Both the position numbers and the translations under genes were made by a program. 64,000 nt of DNA. It comes from Bdellovibrio sp. (GTDB lineage: Bacteria > Bdellovibrionota > Bdellovibrionia > Bdellovibrionales > Bdellovibrionaceae). The DNA lies in NCBI GenBank assembly GCA_025359945.1, contig JANYDD010000059.1, positions 1 through 64,000 on the forward strand, given 5' to 3'. Every line of letters starts with the position of its first letter. The stretch's first letter is position 1. Shown in pieces: positions 35,335 through 44,219 of this stretch. The notes under the pieces were generated by a model, which was not told the origin of the DNA, searched no databases, and saw only the letters and a list, made by a program, of their open reading frames with translations.

Positions 35335-36339
35335 ATGGAAAAACTACGAGTTGGCATCAATGGTTTTGGTCGAATTGGTCGCGTTCTTTTTCGCGCGGGT
35401 TTCGAAAACGTAGATATCGTCGGAATTAACAATCTGGATTCTGTCGAAGGTTCCGCTCACTTACTGAAATATGATTCCGCCCACGGAACTTACGCGTATG
35501 ACGTTCAAGCCGACGGTCAGGCGATGATTGTTAACGGACGAAAAATTCCCATGAGCAGCTGCAAGAACCCGTCAGAAATTCCGTGGAAAGATTGGCAAGT
35601 GGACTTGGTTTTAGAATGCACCGGAGCTTTTAAGAAAAAAGAAGAATTTATGCTGCACGTGAAAGCCGGCGCCAAGAGGGTTATGGTTTCCGCTCCAGCC
35701 GACGGCGCTGATCAGACTTTTGTTTATGGCGTCAACCACCAGGCTTACGATCCTTCGAAACATTTTGTAATTAGCAATGCCTCGTGCACTACCAATTGTT
35801 TGGCTCCTTTGGCGAAAGTGCTGCATCAAAATTTTGAAATTTTAAATGGGACCATGTTGACGATTCATTCGTACACCAACGATCAGCGGATTTTGGATGC
35901 TCCACATAAAGATCTTCGCAGGGCAAGGTCAGCCGCTGTCTCGATGATCCCCACGACTACGGGCGCCGCCAAAGCTGTGGGTTTGGTTTTACCCGATCTT
36001 AAGGGAAAAATTGACGGGCTTTCGATTCGTGTGCCAACTCCCAACGTCAGTCTGGTGGATTTTACGTTTAATACTCAAAAAGATGTCAGCATTGAAAAAA
36101 TAAACCAAGCTTTGATCGAAGCTTCGCTAGGGCCTCTGAAAAATATTTTAGGCTGCGAGAAAAAAGAATTAGTCAGCATTGATTATAACGGCAATACCCT
36201 TTCGTCGGTGGTTGATTTGGCGTCGACAATGACCGTAGGCCCGCGAATGGCAAAAGTCCTTGCCTGGTACGATAACGAAACCGGATTTTCACACCGCATG
36301 ATCGACCTGGCCTTATTTATGAATAAAAAAGGAATTTAA
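35335..36339 (+). CDS. gap: Glyceraldehyde-3-phosphate dehydrogenase
   Basis: 334 residues. The Rossmann start VGINGFGRIGRVLFR binds NAD(P), and the catalytic cysteine is C151 in SNASCTTNCLAPL, with the histidine in TIHSYTNDQ. It forms 1,3-bisphosphoglycerate from glyceraldehyde 3-phosphate. Shine-Dalgarno AAGGAG lies seven bases upstream. First gene of a glycolytic operon; its TAA stop overlaps the pgk ATG by one base. Confidence 0.97.
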   Translation: MEKLRVGINGFGRIGRVLFRAGFENVDIVGINNLDSVEGSAHLLKYDSAHGTYAYDVQADGQAMIVNGRKIPMSSCKNPSEIPWKDWQVDLVLECTGAFKKKEEFMLHVKAGAKRVMVSAPADGADQTFVYGVNHQAYDPSKHFVISNASCTTNCLAPLAKVLHQNFEILNGTMLTIHSYTNDQRILDAPHKDLRRARSAAVSMIPTTTGAAKAVGLVLPDLKGKIDGLSIRVPTPNVSLVDFTFNTQKDVSIEKINQALIEASLGPLKNILGCEKKELVSIDYNGNTLSSVVDLASTMTVGPRMAKVLAWYDNETGFSHRMIDLALFMNKKGI

Positions 36340-37556
36340 TGGCGCGCGGTTTGAAGGGCATAAAAACGATCAAGGATTTTGAACTTTTTGAAAAAGCTGT
36401 TTTCTTGCGGTTGGATTTAAACGTGCCGTTAAAAGCGGGCCCTTCGGGAATGCAAATTACCGATGAAACTAGAATCACGGCCAGTCTTCCAACCATTAGA
36501 TACGCTTTGGAAAAAGGGGCTTACTTGGTTTTAGCCTCTCATTTAGGAAGACCCAAATCCAGTAGTGATAAAATCTGTTCGCTTGAACCCGTGGGCGCAA
36601 GATTAAGTGAAATTTTAAAAACAGATGTGCTTTTGGTCGAGGACGCTGAATCTGATGCTTTGAAGGCCCTTCTGGCGGGCATGAAAAAAGGGCAAATTCT
36701 TTTACTGGAAAATTTGCGTTTCAATGCCGGAGAAATTAAAAACTCCACAGAATTAGCGCAAAAGTTAGCTGAAAATATGGATATTTATATCAACGATGCT
36801 TTCGGAGCTTCCCACCGCGCCCATGCGTCGATTGAAGCGCTTCCGTCGTTAATGAAAAACAAAGGGATCGGTTTTTTGATTGAAAAAGAAATTCAAATGC
36901 TGGATCGCCTTTTAGATCAACCCGCCAAACCTTACTACGCTATTTTGGGTGGATCGAAAGTCAGCGACAAAATTGGCGTACTGGAAAAATTGATCGATGT
37001 CGTCGATGGGTTTATTATCGGCGGCGCGATGTCTTACACTTTCCTGCAGGCGCAAGGGGTTAAAGTTGGCAAATCTCTGGTTGAAAAAGATCAGTTGAAT
37101 TACTGCCGCGAGATGATTGAACGCTTAAAAAGCCGCAAAAAATTATTACTACTTCCCGTGGATCATTTGATTGCAGCGGATTTCAACTCTGCAGAATTTA
37201 AAGTAACACCCGGGGCCACCATCGAAGAAAACTTTTTGGGATTGGATATTGGACCTAAAACTATTGCGCTGTACGCCGAAGCTTTAGCTTCGGCCCAAAC
37301 TCTATTTTGGAACGGACCGATGGGTGTTTTCGAGAATCCTAAATACGAAAAAGGCACTTTCGCAGTAGCCAGAGCTTTAGCCGAAAACACCGGTTTAAAA
37401 ATTGTGGGCGGCGGAGATTCTGCGGCGGCTTGCGAAGCTTCTGGCTACGCAGATAAGATGACGCATATCTCGACCGGAGGCGGAGCCTCGTTAGAATACT
37501 TGCAGGGTGACCCATTGCCAGGAATTGAAATATTAAGACAAAAAATCCGAGACTAA
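36339..37556 (+). CDS. pgk: Phosphoglycerate kinase
   Basis: 405 residues, monomeric PGK. Landmarks are FLRLDLNVPL, LASHLGRPK, ENLRFNAGE, INDAFGASHRAHAS, AILGGSKVSDKI, and the C-terminal GGGDSAAACEASG and STGGGASLEYLQG. It transfers phosphate from 1,3-bisphosphoglycerate to ADP. It is directly coupled to gap (stop/start overlap) and followed after 28 bases by a small secreted-protein gene. Confidence 0.97.
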   Translation: MARGLKGIKTIKDFELFEKAVFLRLDLNVPLKAGPSGMQITDETRITASLPTIRYALEKGAYLVLASHLGRPKSSSDKICSLEPVGARLSEILKTDVLLVEDAESDALKALLAGMKKGQILLLENLRFNAGEIKNSTELAQKLAENMDIYINDAFGASHRAHASIEALPSLMKNKGIGFLIEKEIQMLDRLLDQPAKPYYAILGGSKVSDKIGVLEKLIDVVDGFIIGGAMSYTFLQAQGVKVGKSLVEKDQLNYCREMIERLKSRKKLLLLPVDHLIAADFNSAEFKVTPGATIEENFLGLDIGPKTIALYAEALASAQTLFWNGPMGVFENPKYEKGTFAVARALAENTGLKIVGGGDSAAACEASGYADKMTHISTGGGASLEYLQGDPLPGIEILRQKIRD

Positions 37557-37584
37557 CAAGTCTTATCAACAAGGGGGAATTTTT

Positions 37585-38034
37585 ATGACCAACGAAGCAA
37601 AGCGACCAAGAACTTTGGTAAGGTTTTCAGTTAAATTTTCGGCTATGATTTTAGTGTGCGTTTTTTCAACGCTTGCAAAGGCAAACACATCGCCAATTGC
37701 GGCGGGGACCTACGATTGCGAAACTTTGCAAAATAACGGGTCCTATACTTTTAAAGCGCACCAGAAGTTTGCTCTCTATTACGTCAATTTAACAACTCAA
37801 GATAACGCGGTCATTGAATCACCTTATGTTTTTCGCGAATGGCAATCCGAAACCAGCGAGAATGGTCAAGTCACCAAAGATGCATCTTATGTTCAGCAAG
37901 GGTTTGCCGATCTGATGTTTATGGAAGACGGAAATATTTTACTGCAAATGGGCGGTGCCCAATACAGAACGGTCGCCAACTTTCGAAAAGACGGGACGAT
38001 TGTCAGCTTAGCCGGTGTCTGCACCAAAAAATGA
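37585..38034 (+). CDS. Small secreted protein between pgk and tpiA, unknown function
   Basis: 149 residues. A signal peptide (~14-33, ending AKA) is followed by a ~115-residue mature domain with two cysteines (C44 in TYDCETLQ and C146 in GVCTKK) placed to form a disulfide linking the ends. No family is recognised. Its stop overlaps the tpiA start (ATGA), and GGGG lies upstream of its ATG, so it is expressed with the glycolytic enzymes although it should be exported. Confidence 0.75.
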   Translation: MTNEAKRPRTLVRFSVKFSAMILVCVFSTLAKANTSPIAAGTYDCETLQNNGSYTFKAHQKFALYYVNLTTQDNAVIESPYVFREWQSETSENGQVTKDASYVQQGFADLMFMEDGNILLQMGGAQYRTVANFRKDGTIVSLAGVCTKK

Positions 38035-38771
38035 CGAAATATCTTTTCGGAAACTGGAAGCTTTTTAAAACGCCCCGGCAAACTGAGGACTTTCTAAGCG
38101 CGATGTTAGAAAAAATAAAAAGCGGGCCAAAGCTTTCTTTGGAGCTTGCGATTTTCCCTCAAAATATTAGTTTAACTGCGGCGGCTAAAATTTCGAAAGG
38201 ATCACCCATCTCGATTGGGGCACAGAATATCGGGCCTCAGACCGAAGGCGCTTTCACGGGTGAAACTTCTGTTTTAGCTTGCAGCGAGCTTGGATTAAAA
38301 TACATTTTGTTAGGGCATAGTGAGCGCCGCCATATTTTTTTGGAATCAGACGAGATGATTTCAAAAAAAATGCCATTGGTAGTGGATCAAAAAATGATCC
38401 CAGTTTTATGCCTTGGGGAAAAACTGGAGGAGCGAAAGTCCGAACAAACCTTCAAAGTCCTGGAAAGTCAGCTTAGCAAGGCTTTGGCAAACCAGGGTCA
38501 GGCAGATTTTATTTTAGCTTATGAACCCGTCTGGGCCATTGGTAACGGGGTCGTCGCATCACCCGAACGAGTGCTGGAAGTGCATCAATGGATCAAATCT
38601 TGGCTGAAAAAAAATGGGTTTCAACAAGCAACTCCGGTTTTATATGGCGGCAGTGTTAAACCCGATAATATAAAAAAGCTTAGCGAATTGCCGGCGGTCG
38701 ATGGTTTTTTGGTCGGAGGCGCTTCACTGGAAATCGAAAGTTTCTGTCAACTGATTCAACAAATTTCTTAA
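38031..38771 (+). CDS. tpiA: Triose-phosphate isomerase
   Basis: 246 residues from the ATG at 38031. Catalytic residues are K10 (FGNWKLFK), H96 (LGHSERRH) and E165 (AYEPVWAIG), with the phosphate-binding YGGSVKPDN loop. The frame is open upstream within the preceding gene, but only this start gives the family N-terminus. Last gene of the gap-pgk-X-tpiA operon. Confidence 0.97.
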   Translation: MTKYLFGNWKLFKTPRQTEDFLSAMLEKIKSGPKLSLELAIFPQNISLTAAAKISKGSPISIGAQNIGPQTEGAFTGETSVLACSELGLKYILLGHSERRHIFLESDEMISKKMPLVVDQKMIPVLCLGEKLEERKSEQTFKVLESQLSKALANQGQADFILAYEPVWAIGNGVVASPERVLEVHQWIKSWLKKNGFQQATPVLYGGSVKPDNIKKLSELPAVDGFLVGGASLEIESFCQLIQQIS

Positions 38772-38817
38772 AGGGTGTGTTGATCACCTGGGTTTTTAAG
38801 GGTTCATTTCCCCAAAC

Positions 38818-38846
38818 TTGATTCGTTGTTGGGTGTCAGCTACTTT
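38818..38846 (+). promoter_or_regulatory. Candidate promoter for the Dps-like gene
   Basis: TTGATT (38818-38823), 17 bases, TACTTT (38841-38846), followed by AAGGAGA at 38854-38860 and the ATG at 38865. The leader would be very short. Confidence 0.45.
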
Positions 38847-38864
38847 CAAAGCCAAGGAGACTTT

Positions 38865-39335
38865 ATGCAAAAAATGGACACAGGAATTTCAGAGGCCGAT
38901 CGAAAAGAAATCGTTCGTGGTCTTTCAAAACTTTTGGCAGACACCTACACGCTTTATCTTAAAACCCATAATTACCACTGGAATGTCACCGGGCCGCAGT
39001 TTCAGACGCTGCATTTAATGTTCGAGGCCCAATACAATGAACTAGCTTTGGCGGTGGACTTGATCGCTGAAAGAATTCGAGCTTTGGGACATCCCGCTCC
39101 AGGAACCTACGAGGAATTCAAAGAACTAAGTTCAATCACCGAGGAACGCGGCCCCCTCAACGCCCAGCTGATGATCCAAAATCTAATTAAGGGCCAAGAA
39201 ACCGTCGTTCGAACCGCACGTGTTTTATTTCCTAGCCTAGAGAAAGCCCACGACGAAGTTTCGGCGGATCTACTGACCCAGAGAATGCAAATCCACGAAA
39301 AAACCGCTTGGATGCTTCGTTCTTTATTAGAATAA
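38865..39335 (+). CDS. dps: Dps/ferritin-like DNA-binding stress protein
   Basis: 156 residues from the ATG at 38865, chosen for its AAGGAGA ribosome site. Four-helix Dps fold with the intersubunit ferroxidase region [20 protein letters not shown] (residues 35-54) and a following acidic residue set ([13 protein letters not shown]). Dps dodecamers oxidise and store iron and shield DNA from peroxide. It probably has its own promoter rather than being read from the glycolytic operon. Confidence 0.93.
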   Translation: MQKMDTGISEADRKEIVRGLSKLLADTYTLYLKTHNYHWNVTGPQFQTLHLMFEAQYNELALAVDLIAERIRALGHPAPGTYEEFKELSSITEERGPLNAQLMIQNLIKGQETVVRTARVLFPSLEKAHDEVSADLLTQRMQIHEKTAWMLRSLLE

Positions 39336-39337
39336 TC

Positions 39338-40321
39338 TTAGTTCAAAAATAAAATTTCAGTGGCCATCAGTGGGTCTCGGGTGGATTGCAGGCTTTGCTC
39401 CCACTGGAATACTTTTTGGATGCGGTCGCGCAGGCTGATGACGTCAGGCTTTGCTTCGGCCGATACTGATAGAAGTTCTTTCGTTAAATCGGGGTTTAGC
39501 AACTGCGACTCGACCGAAGTTGTGTCGGACGCTGCGCCTGGGCCGCCCTGTAAGACAGAAAGATCTCGCAAAAAAGATAAAAAATATTTTGAAAGATCCA
39601 TCAGCGAATCTCGGTCTTTGAAAGTGTCTCGGACCAAAGGGTCTTTGATCGACTGGGGGTCTTCCATCCAGCGCCGAAAATCACTAAAAGCGTGCAGTCG
39701 ATATTTTGTCTGTTGAGGGTCGTTCATTTGCAAAAGCCTTTCTACACTGCCCTGACTGGCGCGCAGGGCCCAATCTGGAAAATCGCCCAATTCTTTCAGC
39801 TGATCCACAGACAAAGGATAAAATAAAATCATCTGCAATCTAGACAGCAAGGTCGGTAAAATTTGTTGCGGACTGGGCGAAATAAAAATAAATAAAACAT
39901 CTGGCGGGGGTTCTTCTAGCACTTTTAAAATAGAATTCGCCGCCGATGGATTAAGCTTTTGCGCCTGATCTAAAATAACAATTCTATACTTTGAAATCGC
40001 TCGTAAGTTTAAAAACTGATGAATGGGTTGAACGTCTTCGAGCTTCATCTGAAGATCATCGGTGGCTATCCACAAAACGGATTCTGAATTTCCGCCAAAT
40101 ATTCGGTGGCATGACCCGCAGACCCCGCATGCCGGCAGCATTTCCGAGGAGACAGGATTTTCGCAAAGAAGACTTTGCGCCAAGGTCTTGGCCACTTTTG
40201 ATTTTCCGATGCCGTTCAGGCCCGCAAATAAATATCCCGTTGGGATTCTTATTCCTTTGAGTGAATGCGACAGCACGGAAAGCTGCCGGCGATGACCGAT
40301 GATTTTTTCTAGGGAAGCCAC
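39338..40321 (-). CDS. holB: DNA polymerase III subunit delta'
   Basis: 327 residues. Walker A GLNGIGKS begins at about residue 34, a four-cysteine zinc module follows (CENP...CGVCGSCHRI), and KLNPSAANSILKVLEEPPPDVLFIFIS is the delta'/gamma motif including the SRC-sensor region. It is part of the clamp loader. Its start overlaps the tmk stop by 13 bases; the tmk-holB order is widespread. Confidence 0.93.
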   Translation of the reverse strand: MASLEKIIGHRRQLSVLSHSLKGIRIPTGYLFAGLNGIGKSKVAKTLAQSLLCENPVSSEMLPACGVCGSCHRIFGGNSESVLWIATDDLQMKLEDVQPIHQFLNLRAISKYRIVILDQAQKLNPSAANSILKVLEEPPPDVLFIFISPSPQQILPTLLSRLQMILFYPLSVDQLKELGDFPDWALRASQGSVERLLQMNDPQQTKYRLHAFSDFRRWMEDPQSIKDPLVRDTFKDRDSLMDLSKYFLSFLRDLSVLQGGPGAASDTTSVESQLLNPDLTKELLSVSAEAKPDVISLRDRIQKVFQWEQSLQSTRDPLMATEILFLN

Positions 40322-40944
40322 TGCAGACCTTTAAGATGATTTTGCAACTGCGCGGTCAGAATTCCAAGCTCTAGACTTGCGTCCAAGATCAGCCACTGAT
40401 GCGGATTCTTATGAGCTTGATCCAAGAAAGACCGACGCACTTTTTGGTGAAAGTGATCGGCTTCGGACTCCATCCGATCGGCCACTTTTCCTGAAAAGGA
40501 TTCGCGCTTTTGGCGACGGCGCTGGCTTTCCTGGACCGATAAATCCAATAAAACCGTCAAATCGGGTGTCAGGTCCTGCGTCGCAAAGCGATTTAGTTTT
40601 TCAACCCATTCTTCGGCGATTTCACGACCCCCCGCCTGAAAGGCAATCGAGCTTGCCGTGAATCGATCGCACAGGACCCAAAAATTCTTTTCTAAATGGG
40701 GGCGAATAACCAAATCCACGTGTTGGGATCGACTGGCTTCATAGAGCAAAAGTTCTGTCCTTGGAGTGGGTGCTTGTCCATGAGATCGCAAAATCAACTC
40801 GCGAATTTCATCGCCCAATGGCGTGCCGCCGGGCTCGCGAGTTTTAAGAACTTGAATCTTTTTAGACCGAAGCTCTTGCTCTAAGGTGGACATCAAAGAG
40901 CTTTTACCCGAGCCATCTAGGCCCTCAAAAACTACAAATCGCAT
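40309..40944 (-). CDS. tmk: Thymidylate kinase
   Basis: 211 residues from the ATG at 40944, preceded by GGGAG; an in-frame GTG five codons upstream is less likely. P-loop EGLDGSGKSS near the start, DR motif CDRFTASSIAFQAGGR, and the LID region RRRQKRESFSGKVADRME. It phosphorylates dTMP to dTDP. Confidence 0.95.
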   Translation of the reverse strand: MRFVVFEGLDGSGKSSLMSTLEQELRSKKIQVLKTREPGGTPLGDEIRELILRSHGQAPTPRTELLLYEASRSQHVDLVIRPHLEKNFWVLCDRFTASSIAFQAGGREIAEEWVEKLNRFATQDLTPDLTVLLDLSVQESQRRRQKRESFSGKVADRMESEADHFHQKVRRSFLDQAHKNPHQWLILDASLELGILTAQLQNHLKGLQWLP

Positions 40945-41076
40945 CAATTCTCCCAACACTCAAAAAAACACTCAAGACAACATTGTCCGCACAGACCTAC
41001 CTAAGCAATAACAGAAATTTCTTTTTTTATTTGTCTCATTTTTGTCGGAGTTCCACTTTTTTTTTCAAAAATGTCA

Positions 41077-41982
41077 TCACTCGATACACAAGGTATCAGC
41101 ACTTAAACAATGTTGCGGGTCTTTTAGCGCAAAGGCTTTTCCCGATTCGTAGTTCAGCGGCACTTTTGAAAGTAGTTTTGCATCGATCAGCTGTTGTAAT
41201 GAAACGGGTTTTTTGTGCCATTCAGCAGAAAAAACTTGGCCTGCCACTTGGATTTGCAGACGCCCCAAATGAGAAACCTGGGATCGCATAAATCGAATAT
41301 CGTTCTGGGTCCAAAGTGCAGAAGCCCTTTCTTGATCCTTGGGCTGACTTAAAGGCTGCTTTTTTAACAGGCTTTCGACCGACTGATAAATATTTTTTTG
41401 CAGTTGCGAAACCAGCCAAGACACGCGGCGTTCATCGGCCTGCGGTAGAAACTTTCGTAGTTCGAACAAAACGACACGGTCCACCGGCCACAAAGACTTA
41501 AAGCGCAAAAGTGAATTCAATTCAGTGCGATTCCACGGCGATTTTTGATCGCGCTTTTGCAAGTCTAAATCGATGGCCTGAAGAATTGATTCTTGAGCTT
41601 TTTGGCACCAATCCAATCCGCTTCGACTGGACTCTTCGAATATAAAAACCGCGATCATCGCAGACAGAAGTTCGAACCGCTGATAGGTTTTGCCCGAGCT
41701 TTGACTTTTTTGAGCCCTTGAAATTAGCTGCTTGAAAAAATCAGTGATCATTTGGGCTTGAGCTGGGTCGGAAAGTTCTCCAGAGACAAAGCCGCTGGCG
41801 CTAGCATTTCCGGCCTCGAGCAGTTGAAAAAAATTTTCCGCCTGGGTCACATCCGATTTAGTTTTTTGTGACCACTCGAAAAGACTGATTTTAGGTTTTC
41901 TTGTTTGGGAATATTCCCGCGCTACAGAGCCTTGGCTTACGAAGGCTGTGAGAGACAAAATCAAAAAAAATTTGGAAAGCAT
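41077..41982 (-). CDS. Secreted helical protein of unknown function
   Basis: 301 residues with a signal peptide (~1-21, ending SVA). The mature protein is mostly helical and basic, with no motif recognised. Four cysteines are spread through it; two (CLSADTLCIE) lie close to the C-terminus and may pair. It lies upstream of tmk with a 132-base gap, so it is probably a separate transcription unit. Confidence 0.65.
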   Translation of the reverse strand: MLSKFFLILSLTAFVSQGSVAREYSQTRKPKISLFEWSQKTKSDVTQAENFFQLLEAGNASASGFVSGELSDPAQAQMITDFFKQLISRAQKSQSSGKTYQRFELLSAMIAVFIFEESSRSGLDWCQKAQESILQAIDLDLQKRDQKSPWNRTELNSLLRFKSLWPVDRVVLFELRKFLPQADERRVSWLVSQLQKNIYQSVESLLKKQPLSQPKDQERASALWTQNDIRFMRSQVSHLGRLQIQVAGQVFSAEWHKKPVSLQQLIDAKLLSKVPLNYESGKAFALKDPQHCLSADTLCIE

Positions 41983-42069
41983 GGTGCTAGGTTACCAGGA
42001 CTTTTTTTAGTCAGGCAGAAAGTTTTCCCCGAGCGGGAGCAAATGCTTTGCGTTAGATAGTGCTTTGTC

Positions 42070-42104
42070 TTTCCATCAGTTTTAGAAAATAAAACTGATG
42101 GAAA
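42070..42104 (+). promoter_or_regulatory. Perfect 15-bp hairpin enclosing the secG start codon
   Basis: Arms TTTCCATCAGTTTTA (42070-42084) and TAAAACTGATGGAAA (42090-42104) are exact reverse complements with a GAAAA loop. The secG ATG (42098-42100) lies inside the right arm, and no Shine-Dalgarno is seen. Folding of the mRNA would hide the start codon, so it may regulate SecG translation. Confidence 0.6.
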
Positions 42105-42472
42105 CATTTATTTCGATTGTACATATTTTGGTGGCGTTTTTATTGATCGTTTTAGTTTTGATCCAAGATTCCAAAGGGGGCTCCATGGGTGGTGCTTTCG
42201 GTGGCGGAAATTCAAATTCTGTATTTGGCCCAATGGGTGCTGCGACCTTGGCACAACAAATGACTAGATACATTGCGATCTTGTTTGCTGTGACTTGTGT
42301 GTATTTGACGATTTTAGCCACCCATTCGAATAAAAGTGTGATTGAAAATACTCCGATTCCTGTCGAAGCAACGGCGCCTGCTACTCCAGCGGCACCCGCA
42401 GCTGGTCCTGCTGCTCCTGAAGCTGCTTCTGAAGCTGTTCCTAAAGCTGTTCCGGCTGCGCCCGCCAAATAA
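42098..42472 (+). CDS. secG: Preprotein translocase subunit SecG
   Basis: 124 residues. Two transmembrane helices (~5-25 and ~58-76) flank the cytoplasmic loop KGGSMGGAFGGGNSNSVFG, a SecG signature. SecG assists SecYEA in protein export. The C-terminal ~40 residues are a low-complexity Ala/Pro-rich tail (TPAAPAAGPAAPEAASEA), longer than in most SecG. Start in a strong hairpin. Confidence 0.93.
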   Translation: METFISIVHILVAFLLIVLVLIQDSKGGSMGGAFGGGNSNSVFGPMGAATLAQQMTRYIAILFAVTCVYLTILATHSNKSVIENTPIPVEATAPATPAAPAAGPAAPEAASEAVPKAVPAAPAK

Positions 42473-42478
42473 AGCGTT

Positions 42479-42997
42479 TTGAACTCTGGAAAAAACCGAT
42501 ATTTTATTTTAATTCTGATGGGACTAGGAATCGCCTTTTTAGGGATTTCGTTTTTTTTAGGAATTGACGACACAAAAATACTTAAAAAAAAAGATCCCAT
42601 CTCCACCAACGAAAACTTGGAAAGTTCTGCAGAGCCCCCCTTTAAAAGTAATCCCCAACCACCTCCGAATAATTCTTCAAATGATTCTCCAATTGAGGCC
42701 ACCGCCGAAAATCCTGATCAACCGATGAATTTGGCCTTGTCTCAGCTGAACTCAAAAAAGAAAGAATTTGTGAAGTGTTATAATCAAGCTTTGCAAAAAA
42801 ACCCAAAGCTAAAGGGCGAATTAAAACTGGAATTTTCGGTACTGCCCAGTGGAAAACTTGAAAGTCCGCAAGTCAAAAGCACAACGATTCGCGATCAAAG
42901 TTTTTTCCAGTGCTTGCAGAACACTGTTGTTCGAATCCAACTAAGACCATTTCTTGGCGATCCCTTCCTTATGGTTCTACCCTTAAGTTTCGAGTGA
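42479..42997 (+). CDS. Inner-membrane protein with AgmX/PglI-like C-terminal tail
   Basis: 172 residues from a TTG at 42479, seven bases after secG. One N-terminal transmembrane helix (~8-27), a Pro/Asn/Ser-rich periplasmic linker (~35-80), then a ~75-residue AgmX/PglI-type domain (VKCYNQALQKNP, GELKLEFSVLPSG, FFQCLQNTV, ending LPLSFE) with the two characteristic cysteines. The layout is TonB-like. AgmX-type proteins are linked to gliding and envelope machines in myxobacteria; the role here is unknown. Confidence 0.8.
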   Translation: MNSGKNRYFILILMGLGIAFLGISFFLGIDDTKILKKKDPISTNENLESSAEPPFKSNPQPPPNNSSNDSPIEATAENPDQPMNLALSQLNSKKKEFVKCYNQALQKNPKLKGELKLEFSVLPSGKLESPQVKSTTIRDQSFFQCLQNTVVRIQLRPFLGDPFLMVLPLSFE

Positions 42998-43032
42998 TCG
43001 AAAAAAAGGTGTTCAAAAAAACAAGAAAACCT

Positions 43033-44106
43033 TTAGCGGTAATCGTGAATATAATCGACGCGCTTTTGGATCCAGTCCTCGAACTGACCCTCTAACTGAA
43101 TGACTTGATTGTTTTCCACCAAAGATTCGGCAAGCACAGTGTACGGAGATTGATAGGCAGCAGGAAAAAGCCCCTTCTCGGTCAAAAACGGAATCAACTG
43201 TGCCACACTCTTTTGGCCCAAAAGTTTTCTTCGCAGCAAATCTTCAAAGCTTCGTAAAATCTCGTCAGGTGTAAACCCGTAATTGTAAATCATATCTGTC
43301 GCTACAGCAGCCACACCCTCGGCGTTGACCCGCAGATCTTGAAACAGGTCGACCGCCATTTGAAAGGCATTGTAGGTCGGAAGCGTTCTACGCCCAAACT
43401 TTAAGTAGTAATCAGTGTCGGTATCTACTGCCAAATTGATATAAATTTTTTTGACCGGGTCCATCTCGGGGACCAGCGACTGAAGATTAAGTATTTGATC
43501 GATCTGATCGTAGGTCACATTTAAACTGCGAAGCACGCTTCGAAGTTCTTGCGGGCCAATTCGGCGCGCGCAGATATCTGAATAAAGATTATAAATCACC
43601 GCATCGGATTCGCTATCGTCGCCAAAAAGGGATTGCTTTACTTCAGGGTGCAGTTTCAACCTTAGCTGCAACAGAGCTTGAATCTTATAGCCCACTTGTT
43701 TGTTCAGTCGCCACAGCCGTTGAGGGTGCAAGTTTTTAAGGTTGTCTTTATAAAAGCTTCCGAAGGGTTTCATTTCGTCGAAAGAAAATTTTTCCGAAAT
43801 TCGCTCTTCCATTTGCGGCGGGCTAGCAGTGATAAAATAAAGTGGCAATTGGGTGTGAAAATCTTTTTTCCAGGAATGAGATAAAGCCAATAAGAGGGCT
43901 TTTGTTCCGGGCACATTTTTTTTGTTAAACGCGCGCTCGACAACGGTGCGAATCAGCGATGACAAGCTATCAAAAGTAGTGTCCAGATAGGTTTTGTCCA
44001 GATCCCAAACAAAAACTTCTTTCATCACCATTTCGGTTTCTTTGGCGGCGTAACGAAAGTAAACGACGTCTCCGTCGATCAAAGCTCTTTCTTTCCAACT
44101 GGCCAT
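43033..44106 (-). CDS. DUF2183 (App1-like) phosphatase-domain protein
   Basis: 357 residues. An HAD-like DUF2183 domain of the yeast App1 phosphatidate phosphatase type: VWDLDKTYLDT (DxDxT), YFITASPPQM, and LFGDDSESD are the three conserved motifs. Residues ~195-357 are helical and unassigned. It is cytoplasmic by the absence of a signal. Lipid-phosphate hydrolysis is the likely activity, the substrate being inferred only from the family. Divergent from the next gene. Confidence 0.82.
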   Translation of the reverse strand: MASWKERALIDGDVVYFRYAAKETEMVMKEVFVWDLDKTYLDTTFDSLSSLIRTVVERAFNKKNVPGTKALLLALSHSWKKDFHTQLPLYFITASPPQMEERISEKFSFDEMKPFGSFYKDNLKNLHPQRLWRLNKQVGYKIQALLQLRLKLHPEVKQSLFGDDSESDAVIYNLYSDICARRIGPQELRSVLRSLNVTYDQIDQILNLQSLVPEMDPVKKIYINLAVDTDTDYYLKFGRRTLPTYNAFQMAVDLFQDLRVNAEGVAAVATDMIYNYGFTPDEILRSFEDLLRRKLLGQKSVAQLIPFLTEKGLFPAAYQSPYTVLAESLVENNQVIQLEGQFEDWIQKRVDYIHDYR

Positions 44107-44219
44107 CGTGTTTACCCTCGCCTTCTTTACACTAGCTCTGGATTCTGGTTTTTTTAAGTAAGAAACTTATTCTTAGAAAGTTGACGCCAAGCGAGCGAAC
44201 ACGATAGTCCTGTCCACGA

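Noticed and set aside
37839-38030. N-terminal extension of tpiA
   Set aside because: It overlaps the small secreted-protein gene in another frame and is Arg/Cys-rich; the family start is at 38031.
42082-42702. A 206-codon minus-strand frame opposite secG and the AgmX-tail gene
   Set aside because: It is antisense to two well-supported genes; its Ala/Gly-rich stretch is the mirror of the SecG tail, and no family or ribosome site supports it.
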